Origin: Alphaproteobacteria bacterium
GTDB lineage: Bacteria > Pseudomonadota > Alphaproteobacteria > UBA828
DNA length: 12,689 nucleotides
Direction of reading: 5' to 3'
Assembly: GCA_018668475.1 (NCBI GenBank)
Contig: JABJCZ010000101.1
Span: 1-12,689, forward strand
Positions 1-7,233 of the stretch are shown here, in pieces; position 1 is the stretch's first letter, and each line of letters begins with the position of its first letter. The position numbers were made by a program, and so were the translations under genes. The notes under the pieces are model-generated. The model saw only the letters and a program-made list of their open reading frames with translations. It searched no databases and had not been told where the DNA came from.

Positions 1-831
1 GTTACTGGTGCTCTGCTCCGCTCAGGCGCGACCATTTCGGAAATCAATTGCGTGCGAAAGCATTTGTCCGCCATTAAGGGCGGACGACTGGGTGTCGCCT
101 GCCATCCAGCTCAATTGATCACCCTGGCTATATCCGATGTGCCCGGTGACGACCCGGCGGTTATCGCCTCAGGCCCGACTGTGCCGGACCCCACAACTTT
201 CGCCGATGCACTGGCTGTTCTCTCAAAATACGAGATTGCCGACCCTGCCAGCGTCATCTCGTTTCTCACAAAGGCGGAAACCGAATCACCCAAGCCTGGA
301 GACCCGCGCCTCGCCAATGCGAGCCTGCGTATGATTGCCACACCGCAAGGCTCGCTCGATGCCGCAGCAAAGGTCGCGCGGGATGCCGGCTATCATCCAA
401 TTCTTCTAGGCGATGACCTCGAAGGTGAAGCCCACGAACTTGCCGCCGAACATGCCCGATTGGCAATGAGCCAGCAGAAAGGTGTCGCCATCCTGTCAGG
501 CGGTGAAACCACCGTAACGGTCCGCGGGAATGGACGCGGTGGGCGCAATGCTGAATACGCCCTTGGCCTTGCACTGGCGCTGAACGGACACCCAGGAATT
601 TTCGGAATAGCCTGCGACACAGACGGTATTGACGGCACTGAGGATAATGCCGGCGCGATCATTGCACCTGATACACTCAGCCGGGCAGCAACGGCCGGGC
701 TCGATGCCGAGGCCTATCTGACCAACAACGACGCCTACGGTTTTTTTGCTGCCCTTGGCGACCTCGTCATGACCGGGCCGACACTCACCAATGTGAATGA
801 TTTTCGGGCGATCATCATCCCGCCCCGATAA
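1..831 (+). CDS. gckA: Glycerate 2-kinase, MOFRL family (5' end missing)
   Basis: Catalyses ATP-dependent phosphorylation of D-glycerate to 2-phosphoglycerate in the cytosol. The reading frame is open from base 1, and the family-typical sequence before the GTG at 52 (LLRSGATISEINCVRKHLS) shows that the gene begins outside the window, so that GTG is not the start. About 276 residues are present of a family usually a little over 400. Visible motifs are VRKHLSAIKGGRL near the left edge, the glycine-rich SGGETTVTVRGNGRGGRNAE, then DTDGIDGTEDNAGA and the terminal TNNDAYGFFAALGDLVMTGPT block, which define the MOFRL domain. Older annotations call this family hydroxypyruvate reductase TtuD. Only 26 bases separate it from the pyruvate kinase gene, so the two are probably cotranscribed, as in tartrate/glycerate utilisation operons (ttuD-ttuE). 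Family assignment is secure; the kinase label rests on family knowledge. Confidence 0.93.
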   Translation, partial: VTGALLRSGATISEINCVRKHLSAIKGGRLGVACHPAQLITLAISDVPGDDPAVIASGPTVPDPTTFADALAVLSKYEIADPASVISFLTKAETESPKPGDPRLANASLRMIATPQGSLDAAAKVARDAGYHPILLGDDLEGEAHELAAEHARLAMSQQKGVAILSGGETTVTVRGNGRGGRNAEYALGLALALNGHPGIFGIACDTDGIDGTEDNAGAIIAPDTLSRAATAGLDAEAYLTNNDAYGFFAALGDLVMTGPTLTNVNDFRAIIIPPR

Positions 832-857
832 GACGATCAAACGGAACCAAAGACGCC

Positions 858-2276
858 ATGCGCCGACACAGAAGAGCCCGTATCATTGCCACACTTGGCC
901 CCGCCAGCACGACCGAATACGGTATTCGCGCCTTGTTTGAGGCCGGCGCCGATGTGTTTCGCCTGAATTTCAGCCATGGCACCCAAGCTGACCACCAGGC
1001 GCGCTACGACATCATACGCATGCTTGAGCATGAAACTGGCCGCCCCATCGGCGTGCTTATGGACCTGCAAGGCCCCAAACTGCGGGTCGGCAATTTCGAC
1101 AATGGGAGCGTCAATCTAGAGCAAGGCGCCAAATTTCGTCTTGATCTGGATGCAGCCGATGGTGACGAAACTCGGGCGTCCCTGCCGCACCCCGAAATTT
1201 TTTCGGCGCTGACAGACAATGCCGAAATCCTGCTCGATGACGGGCGCTTGCGTCTGAAGGTGATTTCGCACGGTAGCGACTTCGCCAATACCGAAGTGCT
1301 GGTGGGCGGCACCCTATCAAACCACAAAGGGGTCAACCTGCCGCGCATACCGCTGGGTCTCAGCGCGTTGACCGACAAAGATAAGCTAGACCTCGAATTT
1401 GGACTAAATATGGGCGCGGACTGGGTGGCATTATCGTTTGTGCAACGGCCGGAGGATGTCGCTGAGGCGCGGGAGTTGATCGCCGGGCGTGCTGCCATCA
1501 TGTCAAAACTCGAAAAACCTGCAGCCCTTGAATGCCTGACCGAGATCGTTGACCTGTCGGATGCCATTATGGTCGCGCGCGGTGACCTGGGTGTGGAGTT
1601 GGCACCGGAAGACGTGCCTGCCGAACAGAAGCGCATCGTGCGTGAGGCCCGCCGTGCAGGTAAGCCTGTCGTCGTGGCAACGCAGATGCTGGAGTCAATG
1701 GTGCACGCACCTGCGCCGACCCGTGCGGAAGCTTCCGACGTAGCAACCGCCGTCTATGATGGTGCTGATGCAGTGATGCTTTCGGCAGAATCGGCTGCCG
1801 GGGCCTATCCCCTCGAATCCGTCTCCATGATGAACCGCATCATTGAGCGTGTGGAACGAGACCCGGCCTATCGCGGATATATCGAAAACCTGGCTCACGA
1901 GCCGGAAGCAACCACGGGCGATGCCATAACAGCCGCTGCCCGCCAGGTTGCTGAAACGATCGATGCCGCTGCCATTGTGACTTACACGACATCGGGTTCT
2001 ACCGGCTTGCGCGCGGCGCGAGAGCGGCCGACTGTGCCGGTAATGGTGCTGACCCCCAGCCTGCCAACAGCTCGACGTATGGCCGCTGTCTGGGGTGTCC
2101 ATTGCGTCCACACGGAAGATGCCAAGAGCTTTCCGGATATGGTCGAAAAAGCATCCCGCATTGCCCATAGTGAAGCCTTCGCCAAACCCGGAGACCAGCT
2201 CGTGATTACCGCTGGCGTGCCCTTCGGCACCCCGGGTTCGACCAATGTGCTTCGGATAGAAACAGTCGTTGGCTGA
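858..2276 (+). CDS. pyk: Pyruvate kinase
   Basis: Transfers phosphate from phosphoenolpyruvate to ADP, giving pyruvate and ATP; cytosolic, last step of glycolysis and of glycerate catabolism. Length is 472 residues, normal for bacterial enzymes. Visible motifs: RARIIATLGPAS at the N-terminus, DVFRLNFSHG (32-41), DLQGPKLRVG (69-78), the catalytic-lysine segment IMSKLEK (K217), the Mg-binding GDLGVE (around D243), and ATQMLESM followed by PTRAEASDVATAVYDGADAVMLS. The C-terminal domain is complete through TAGVPFGTPGSTN. Position 74 is lysine where potassium-dependent enzymes carry glutamate (KGPEIR type), which suggests a K+-independent enzyme. The ribosome binding site is weak (GGAA about 12 bases before the ATG), consistent with expression as the second gene after gckA. 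It is a likely ttuE equivalent. Its stop lies 9 bases from the stop of the converging TPR gene. Confidence 0.96.
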   Translation: MRRHRRARIIATLGPASTTEYGIRALFEAGADVFRLNFSHGTQADHQARYDIIRMLEHETGRPIGVLMDLQGPKLRVGNFDNGSVNLEQGAKFRLDLDAADGDETRASLPHPEIFSALTDNAEILLDDGRLRLKVISHGSDFANTEVLVGGTLSNHKGVNLPRIPLGLSALTDKDKLDLEFGLNMGADWVALSFVQRPEDVAEARELIAGRAAIMSKLEKPAALECLTEIVDLSDAIMVARGDLGVELAPEDVPAEQKRIVREARRAGKPVVVATQMLESMVHAPAPTRAEASDVATAVYDGADAVMLSAESAAGAYPLESVSMMNRIIERVERDPAYRGYIENLAHEPEATTGDAITAAARQVAETIDAAAIVTYTTSGSTGLRAARERPTVPVMVLTPSLPTARRMAAVWGVHCVHTEDAKSFPDMVEKASRIAHSEAFAKPGDQLVITAGVPFGTPGSTNVLRIETVVG

Positions 2277-2285
2277 TGTTTCGGT

Positions 2286-2843
2286 TCAGACCTCAGGTCC
2301 ATAGAGCTTTAGTCTGAGCTCACGCACATACCTGATCGCACTAGCCATACGCGGATGAACCACAAGGGCCGCTTCAAATGCGTCCAGCGCCGCCGGATAA
2401 TTTTCAGCGGCTAAATGAACCAGCCCAAGGCCTGAAAGCGCGCCAAAATGCCGTGGCTCAAGCTCCAGGGTTTTCTCGATATCGCGGATCGACGCAGCAG
2501 GCTCACCCATCAGGTAATAGAGCGTCGCCCGCTTGTTCCAGCCTTCTGCAAGATTCGGCACCGCCTCAATGATGGTGTCGAAAGCTTCCATCGCCATATC
2601 AAACCGGCCGATCACCATGGCCCGCGAGCCCTTGACCATCAGCCGGTTCAGGTCCGGGTCGCCCGTATCAGTCCAGGCCGCCCAAATGTCCCGCTCTGCC
2701 TGTGCTGCGACAATATATTCATCGGTCGTCTGCAGAGCGTCGAAGAGCGAGTCCAGCCGGGCATCATCCTGACTAGCCAGAACAACACCACCGGCGCTCG
2801 AAAGACCGAATAGTATCGCCATGACTAAAGCCAACTGACGCAT
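2286..2843 (-). CDS. Exported small TPR protein, last gene of the glc operon
   Basis: A 185-residue protein with an N-terminal signal peptide: a hydrophobic segment at about 5-22 followed by VLA-S, a signal peptidase I site near residue 23. It is therefore predicted to be periplasmic. About three tetratricopeptide repeats follow, at roughly 66-99, 100-133 and 134-167, with typical motifs such as GWNKRATLYYLMGEPAASI and GLGLVHLAAENYPAALDAFE. TPRs bind protein partners; no enzyme motif is visible. A good Shine-Dalgarno (AAGGGGAG) lies inside the end of glcF, and only 6 bases separate the two genes, so it is translated as the fourth gene of the glycolate oxidase operon. Its partner is unknown: GlcDEF itself is cytosolic or on the inner face of the membrane. 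It could equally be a passenger gene with an envelope role. The 3' end meets pyk tail to tail. Confidence 0.88.
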   Translation of the reverse strand: MRQLALVMAILFGLSSAGGVVLASQDDARLDSLFDALQTTDEYIVAAQAERDIWAAWTDTGDPDLNRLMVKGSRAMVIGRFDMAMEAFDTIIEAVPNLAEGWNKRATLYYLMGEPAASIRDIEKTLELEPRHFGALSGLGLVHLAAENYPAALDAFEAALVVHPRMASAIRYVRELRLKLYGPEV

Positions 2844-2849
2844 CGCGGA

Positions 2850-4172
2850 TCACTCCCCTTCCGGCGGTCGGGAGAATCGGTTGCCAAGGGCCGCCGGTGC
2901 CGGACCACCGGTCGCCCAATCGAGCAAATGCACGGTATGCACGACAGGCACATCAACCGCGCTATCAATCTGGATTTGACAGCCAATATTGCCCGTCGCC
3001 ACAAGGTCGGGCTGCACACGCGCGATATTATCTGCCTTGCGCTGCTGCAAACCACGAGCGAGGGCAGGTTGCAGGATATTGTAAGTTCCGGCGGACCCGC
3101 AGCACAGGTGCGAATCCGGAATATCGAGCACCTCAAACCCGGCAGCCGCAAGGAGCGCCTTTGGTGCGTCCCTCACCTGCTGGCCGTGCTGCAGCGAGCA
3201 TGGCGGATGATACGCGACACGAAGAGCTCCGATCTCGGGCAGGGGCGTGCTCAGTCCGATCTCTGCCACCAGCTCGCTGACATCGCGCACAATATCGGCG
3301 AAACGCACAGCAAGGCTTGCGAATTCCTCATCGCGCGCCAGCATCACACCATAATCTTTGAGCGTCGTCCCACAGCCCGACGCCGTTGACACGAATGCAT
3401 CAAATGCACCGTCGGCGGCCTCGGCCCGGGTGAGCGCTTGCAGATTTGTGCGAACCTGTGACATGGCGTCTTTGCGCTTGCCCATGTGATGCGGCAACGC
3501 GCCACAACAACCGAACCCAGCAATTACCGTGACATCGCATCCGAGCCGGGTCAGCAGGCGCACCGTCGCCTCATTGATGTCCGGCGCCATGACCTGCTGC
3601 ACACAGCCTGACAGAAGCGCCACACGGCGACGCGCCTTGCCTTCGGCACGAAACGTCTGCGGGCGATCCACCCACGAGGGAGGCGCCGCCGAACGCCGGG
3701 CAATCCGTGCCATGGCGCCTAGGCGACCAGGCACCCAACCGAGCGCACGAGCTGGCAACGCGCCGGCAACCAGGGCCGCACGCATCAGCGTCGGCCGCGT
3801 CATTACCCGCACCAGCAGGTCGCGCAGCAAACGATCGTGCCAGGGCCGGCGCCACGTCTCCTCGACGCGCTCGCGCGCATGGTCCACCAGATGCATGTAA
3901 TCAACGCCGGACGGACAGGTGGTCATGCAGGATAAGCAGGACAGGCAGCGGTCGATATGAAGCGCCGCTGCCGCGTCCGCTTGCCGGTCATTCTCCAGCA
4001 TGTCCTTGATTAGATAGATACGCCCGCGCGGGCTGTCCCGCTCGTCGCCAAGGATCTGATAGGTCGGGCATGTAGCGAGGCAAAAACCACAATGGACGCA
4101 TGACCGCAAAATTTTCTCTGCGGCCTTGAGGTCAGGGTTCGCCAGCTGGGCAAGGCTGAAATTTGTCTGCAT
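2850..4172 (-). CDS. glcF: Glycolate oxidase, iron-sulfur subunit GlcF
   Basis: Iron-sulfur subunit of the membrane-associated glycolate oxidase (glycolate dehydrogenase), passing electrons from the GlcD flavin to the respiratory chain. Length is 440 residues. Two ferredoxin-type 4Fe-4S cysteine sets are intact: C25, C28, C31, C35 (CVHCGFCLATCP) and C76, C79, C82, C86 (CLSCLSCMTTCP). The C-terminal half has two CCG domains, with CCG at 222-224 and 357-359, each preceded by a conserved cysteine-containing segment (LLSGCVQQ, YHPPCSLQHG). The start ATG is 19 bases after the glcE stop and is preceded by a purine-rich GAGAGGG, supporting this start. No key residue is missing. Confidence 0.96.
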   Translation of the reverse strand: MQTNFSLAQLANPDLKAAEKILRSCVHCGFCLATCPTYQILGDERDSPRGRIYLIKDMLENDRQADAAAALHIDRCLSCLSCMTTCPSGVDYMHLVDHARERVEETWRRPWHDRLLRDLLVRVMTRPTLMRAALVAGALPARALGWVPGRLGAMARIARRSAAPPSWVDRPQTFRAEGKARRRVALLSGCVQQVMAPDINEATVRLLTRLGCDVTVIAGFGCCGALPHHMGKRKDAMSQVRTNLQALTRAEAADGAFDAFVSTASGCGTTLKDYGVMLARDEEFASLAVRFADIVRDVSELVAEIGLSTPLPEIGALRVAYHPPCSLQHGQQVRDAPKALLAAAGFEVLDIPDSHLCCGSAGTYNILQPALARGLQQRKADNIARVQPDLVATGNIGCQIQIDSAVDVPVVHTVHLLDWATGGPAPAALGNRFSRPPEGE

Positions 4173-4191
4173 GACTGTTCTCGGCGCCCTC

Positions 4192-5418
4192 TCAGATACC
4201 CGCGTACATGCGGCCGGGATTCAAAATTCCAGCCGGGTCAAACCCGTCCTTGAGCCGCCGCGTCAACCCGTCCAGCGCCGGGGACATCGGCTGAAACACA
4301 TCAATGTGCCCGCGCAACGCGGCAGACGCCCGAACACAGCTCGCATGACCACCTGCCGCAGCCGCCGCTTTGTGCAAGGCAGCGCCGCCACCATCATCGC
4401 CATCGCCACCGGTACTCATGGCCACCCACAGCAGACCGCCACCCCAGTCCATGAACAACTCACAGGGCTGCGCGTCGATGAGCTTGCGTGCCAGCGCGCC
4501 ACCCGCCGCAGGTGGCACCGAGATACGCCAGACCACGCGGTCATCGCCAGCAAACGGCACCACGTCTCTAATTTCACGCCAGAACTTCAGCGAGCGGGAT
4601 GAATGTAGCTCTTCTGTCTCGCCAAATGCGCCCAGAAGTTCCCGCAGCGCCTGACACCGCGCGTCCACTGAAACGTCGACGCCCTCCACACGCATTGCGG
4701 TGACAGATGAGCCGGCACCCGACACATAATCAACACCCGAATGCGCCGCCAGCTTCGCCGGCAGAAATGCCGCACCTGACGGCTCGTTGGAACTCGACAG
4801 GGCCGCGCCCATCGCTTCAACCGCGCGCTCCTCGCTCAAACCAAAAACGAGAACGGTCCGGGTTTTTTCCGGCCGAGGAAGAACCTTGAGACTGACCTCA
4901 CACAGCGCTGCCAGGGTGCCATGGGAACCCGCAAGTAATTTGCACAGATCATAGCCGGTTACATTCTTGACCACCTTGCCACCAGCCTTGAAACGCTCCG
5001 CTCGCCCACTGACCGCCGAAAAACCGAGAAAATGATCGCGTGCGGCACCAGCCCTGATGCGGCGGGGGCCGGAGAGGTTGCAGGCCAGCAAGCCACCAAG
5101 CGTGCCAGACATCTCAACGCCGAGCAGCGCGCCGGTGTCCATCGGCTCGAAGGCCAGCATTTGTCCGGCCTCGGCCAGCGCAATTTCGATTTCGGCCAAG
5201 GGCGTTGCAGCACCCGCTGTAAGCACCAGCTCCGCCGCCTCGTATTCTTCGATACCAGCAAAGGCTCGCAGATCGAGGGTGGCGGAACATTGCATCGTCC
5301 GGCCCAGTGACCGCTTTGATCCGCTGCCAACGATCTCCAGCGGTGAGCCTTTGTCGGCGGCCCAGGTCATGGCCTCCAGCAGGTCATCCTGGTCACGTGG
5401 TTGAAGTGTATCGGCCAT
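4192..5418 (-). CDS. glcE: Glycolate oxidase, FAD-binding subunit GlcE
   Basis: Second flavoprotein subunit of glycolate oxidase, required together with GlcD and GlcF for activity in characterised bacteria. It has 408 residues, slightly longer than the Escherichia coli protein. The FAD-binding PCMH-type domain is visible at the N-terminus: PLEIVGSGSKRSLGR (26-40), then GTLGGLLACNLSGPRR (105-120), RDHFLGF, and KVVKNVTGYDLCKLLAGSHGTL (148-169). The C-terminus ends with the family motif DGFDPAGILNPGRMYAGI. A glycine/aspartate-rich stretch near residues 333-345 followed by an alanine run looks like a variable loop. The ATG overlaps the glcD stop by one base (TAATG), indicating translational coupling. 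Confidence 0.95.
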   Translation of the reverse strand: MADTLQPRDQDDLLEAMTWAADKGSPLEIVGSGSKRSLGRTMQCSATLDLRAFAGIEEYEAAELVLTAGAATPLAEIEIALAEAGQMLAFEPMDTGALLGVEMSGTLGGLLACNLSGPRRIRAGAARDHFLGFSAVSGRAERFKAGGKVVKNVTGYDLCKLLAGSHGTLAALCEVSLKVLPRPEKTRTVLVFGLSEERAVEAMGAALSSSNEPSGAAFLPAKLAAHSGVDYVSGAGSSVTAMRVEGVDVSVDARCQALRELLGAFGETEELHSSRSLKFWREIRDVVPFAGDDRVVWRISVPPAAGGALARKLIDAQPCELFMDWGGGLLWVAMSTGGDGDDGGGAALHKAAAAAGGHASCVRASAALRGHIDVFQPMSPALDGLTRRLKDGFDPAGILNPGRMYAGI

Positions 5419-6905
5419 TAGAAGCGAGGAATGTCGGGCCAGGGCAATTCGCCATGATGCACATGCATCTGGCCAAGCTCGGCGCAGCGGTGAAGCGTCG
5501 GGAATACCTTGCCCGGATTGAGCAGATGGTCGGGGTCAAACGCGCATTTGACCCGCTGCTGCTGCTTGATGTCATCTTCGGTAAACATCGTCGGCATGAG
5601 GTCGCGCTTTTCAACGCCAACGCCATGTTCGCCCGTCAACACGCCACCGACCTCGACGCACAGGGTGAGGATTTTTGCCCCCAGCTCTTCAACTTTTTCG
5701 AGCTCGCCGGGATTGTTCGCGTCATACAAAATTAGCGGATGCAGATTGCCATCGCCGGCATGAAATACGTTGGCAACAGGCAGGTCATACTCCTTCGACA
5801 TTTCACTAATGCGCCGCAACACTTCAGAGAGTCGGCGCCGCGGAATCGTGCCATCCATCACATAGTAATCCGGCGCGATTCGCGCTGCGGCGGGAAACGC
5901 TGATTTACGCCCCAACCAAAACTTCTGCCGCTCATCCTCAGTCGTGCTGACCTTGAGCGATGTCGCGCCGCAGGCATTGGCCAATTCACTGACCTGCTCG
6001 ATCAAGGCATCGACCTCGACCGCAGGTCCATCGAGCTCACAGATCAAAATTGCTTCGGCATCCAGCGGGTAGCCGGCGTGGCAGAAATCTTCCGCTGCAT
6101 GAATGGCCGGCCGGTCCATCATCTCCAGACCAGCCGGGATGATGCCATTGCCGATAATTTCGGCGACGCAGGCGCCACCCGATTCGTTACTCGGAAACCC
6201 AGCCAATAGTGCGCGGGCCACCGGGGGTTTTGGCAGTAGCCGCACGGTGACCTCGGTAATAATACCGAGCATCCCCTCCGAACCGGTCACAACACCGAGC
6301 ATATCGTAGCCAGGGGCATCAAATTGGCGACCGCCAAAACGCACAATCTCGCCGTCGATCATGACCATTTCAATACCGAGAAGGTTGTTCGTGGTAAGGC
6401 CGTATTTCAGGCAATGCACGCCGCCCGAATTCTCTGCGACGTTGCCGCCCACCGAACAAACGATCTGGCTGGACGGATCCGGCGCATAGTAGAATCCGGC
6501 GGCTTCAACGGCCTCACTGACCGCAAGATTTGCCACGCCGGGCTGCACGACTGCACAGCGGTTGGCGTAGTCAATTTCCAGAATACGATTAAGCCGGCTG
6601 AGGCCGAGGGTTACGCCGTCGGCGAGCGGCAATGCCCCGCCTGACAGGCTGGTACCTGCGCCGCGCGGCACCAACTTGACCCCGCGTTCGCCGCAAAGCC
6701 GCATGACGGCACTGACCTCGGCAGTGGTCGCTGGCAGAACAACCAGCATGGGCATCTGCCGGTAGGCACTCAGACCATCGGATTCGTATGTCCGCATGGA
6801 TGTTTCGTCGGCCAGAACATGGTCAAGGCCCACAATGTCACCCAGCGCAGCGATCAGGGACTGACGCTGTTCCAGAATTGCCGGATCGGCGGGGGGCATT
6901 TGCAT
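5418..6905 (-). CDS. glcD: Glycolate oxidase, catalytic FAD subunit GlcD
   Basis: Catalytic flavoprotein that oxidises glycolate (often also D-lactate) to glyoxylate. Length is 495 residues, as usual. The FAD-binding domain shows VPRGAGTSLSGGALP (79-93), YYAPDPSSQIVCSVGGNVAENSGG (139-162) and VVTGSEGMLGIITEV. The C-terminal oxidase domain carries NVFHAGDGNLHP (379-390) with its conserved histidines, GEHGVGVEK (425-433), and the terminal AFDPDHLLNPGKVFP. The start at 6905 is preceded by GGGAAG about 10 bases upstream; a second ATG two codons later would give a poorer spacing. It is the first gene of glcDEF-TPR. Its 5' region is the 128-base gap after rpmJ, holding a perfect hairpin and only a weak TTGACG box. 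Expression could come from a local promoter or from rpmJ readthrough; no glcC-type regulator is in the window. Confidence 0.96.
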   Translation of the reverse strand: MQMPPADPAILEQRQSLIAALGDIVGLDHVLADETSMRTYESDGLSAYRQMPMLVVLPATTAEVSAVMRLCGERGVKLVPRGAGTSLSGGALPLADGVTLGLSRLNRILEIDYANRCAVVQPGVANLAVSEAVEAAGFYYAPDPSSQIVCSVGGNVAENSGGVHCLKYGLTTNNLLGIEMVMIDGEIVRFGGRQFDAPGYDMLGVVTGSEGMLGIITEVTVRLLPKPPVARALLAGFPSNESGGACVAEIIGNGIIPAGLEMMDRPAIHAAEDFCHAGYPLDAEAILICELDGPAVEVDALIEQVSELANACGATSLKVSTTEDERQKFWLGRKSAFPAAARIAPDYYVMDGTIPRRRLSEVLRRISEMSKEYDLPVANVFHAGDGNLHPLILYDANNPGELEKVEELGAKILTLCVEVGGVLTGEHGVGVEKRDLMPTMFTEDDIKQQQRVKCAFDPDHLLNPGKVFPTLHRCAELGQMHVHHGELPWPDIPRF

Positions 6906-6949
6906 ACCGTCATCTTCCCATAACGCAATGACCCCACAACGAAGGGGTT

Positions 6950-6970
6950 CGCAGTGGCGACGCCACTGCG
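6950..6970. repeat. Perfect 10-bp inverted repeat between rpmJ and glcD
   Basis: CGCAGTGGCG, one central base, then its exact reverse complement CGCCACTGCG. As RNA this gives a 9-bp stem with a 3-base loop. It is flanked by a second small hairpin (CCCC at 6932-6935 with GGGG at 6944-6947) and by outer arms ATGACC/GGTCAT. It lies 45 bases before glcD and 64 bases after the rpmJ stop. No T-run follows on either strand, so it is not a classical rho-independent terminator. It may end or stabilise rpmJ mRNA, serve as an operator for glcD, or shape the glcD leader. Confidence 0.6.
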
Positions 6971-7033
6971 GTCATCCAGGGTCAATTCTGGTAGGGCTTG
7001 TGCCGGGGCGTCAACCGCCCACGGCCCAAATAG

Positions 7034-7159
7034 TCAGCCTTGACGTGCCTTAAAGCGCGGGTTGCGCTTGTTAATCACGTAAACACGGCCACGGCGGCGC
7101 ACAATCTGGCACCCCCGCTCCCGTTTCTTGGCTGAGCGTAATGACTTGAGAACTTTCAT
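7034..7159 (-). CDS. rpmJ: 50S ribosomal protein L36 (41 residues, zinc-ligand-free type)
   Basis: Small basic protein of the large ribosomal subunit that binds 23S rRNA. Translation of the minus strand gives 41 residues beginning [16 protein letters not shown] and ending [13 protein letters not shown], with the diagnostic [11 protein letters not shown] core. Only one cysteine is present (C17), so the CXXC...C...H zinc ligands of the canonical C+ L36 are absent. This is the longer, zinc-free (YkgO-like) form common in alphaproteobacteria, where it is often the only L36. A weak AAGG Shine-Dalgarno lies about 9 bases before the ATG, and a strong promoter lies just upstream. It stands alone, away from the ribosomal protein operons. 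Confidence 0.95.
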   Translation of the reverse strand: MKVLKSLRSAKKRERGCQIVRRRGRVYVINKRNPRFKARQG

Positions 7160-7189
7160 TTTTCTGACCTTCGGCTCGCGACGCGGCGC

Positions 7190-7218
7190 AACATACGGCT
7201 GACAGCACACGCTGTCAA
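7190..7218 (-). promoter_or_regulatory. Sigma70-type promoter of rpmJ
   Basis: On the minus strand, a perfect -35 box TTGACA (7218-7213), a 17-base spacer, and a -10 box TATGTT (7195-7190). Transcription would begin near 7183, giving a leader of about 24 bases before the rpmJ ATG. The -35 box overlaps a perfect inverted repeat at 7200-7217. Confidence 0.7.
7200..7217. repeat. Perfect 7-bp inverted repeat after the methyltransferase gene
   Basis: TGACAGC, four bases, then GCTGTCA. It starts 17 bases past the methyltransferase stop, so as RNA it could form the terminating hairpin of that gene, but no T-run follows. It also covers the -35 region of the rpmJ promoter, so a DNA operator role is an alternative. 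Confidence 0.45.
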
Positions 7219-7233
7219 CGCGCGCTCACACAT

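Noticed and set aside
52..54. GTG as the start of the glycerate kinase
   Set aside because: The frame is open to base 1 and the residues before it match the family, so the gene is cut by the window edge.
1004..1636. A 210-codon minus-strand open frame inside pyk
   Set aside because: It is the antisense shadow of a clearly conserved gene, with serine/arginine-rich low-information composition and no family motif.
2286..2321. Overlapping short inverted repeats after pyk as a terminator
   Set aside because: The arms (TCAGAC/GTCTGA and GAGCT/AGCTC) are mutually exclusive, weakly paired, without a T-run, and inside the TPR coding region.
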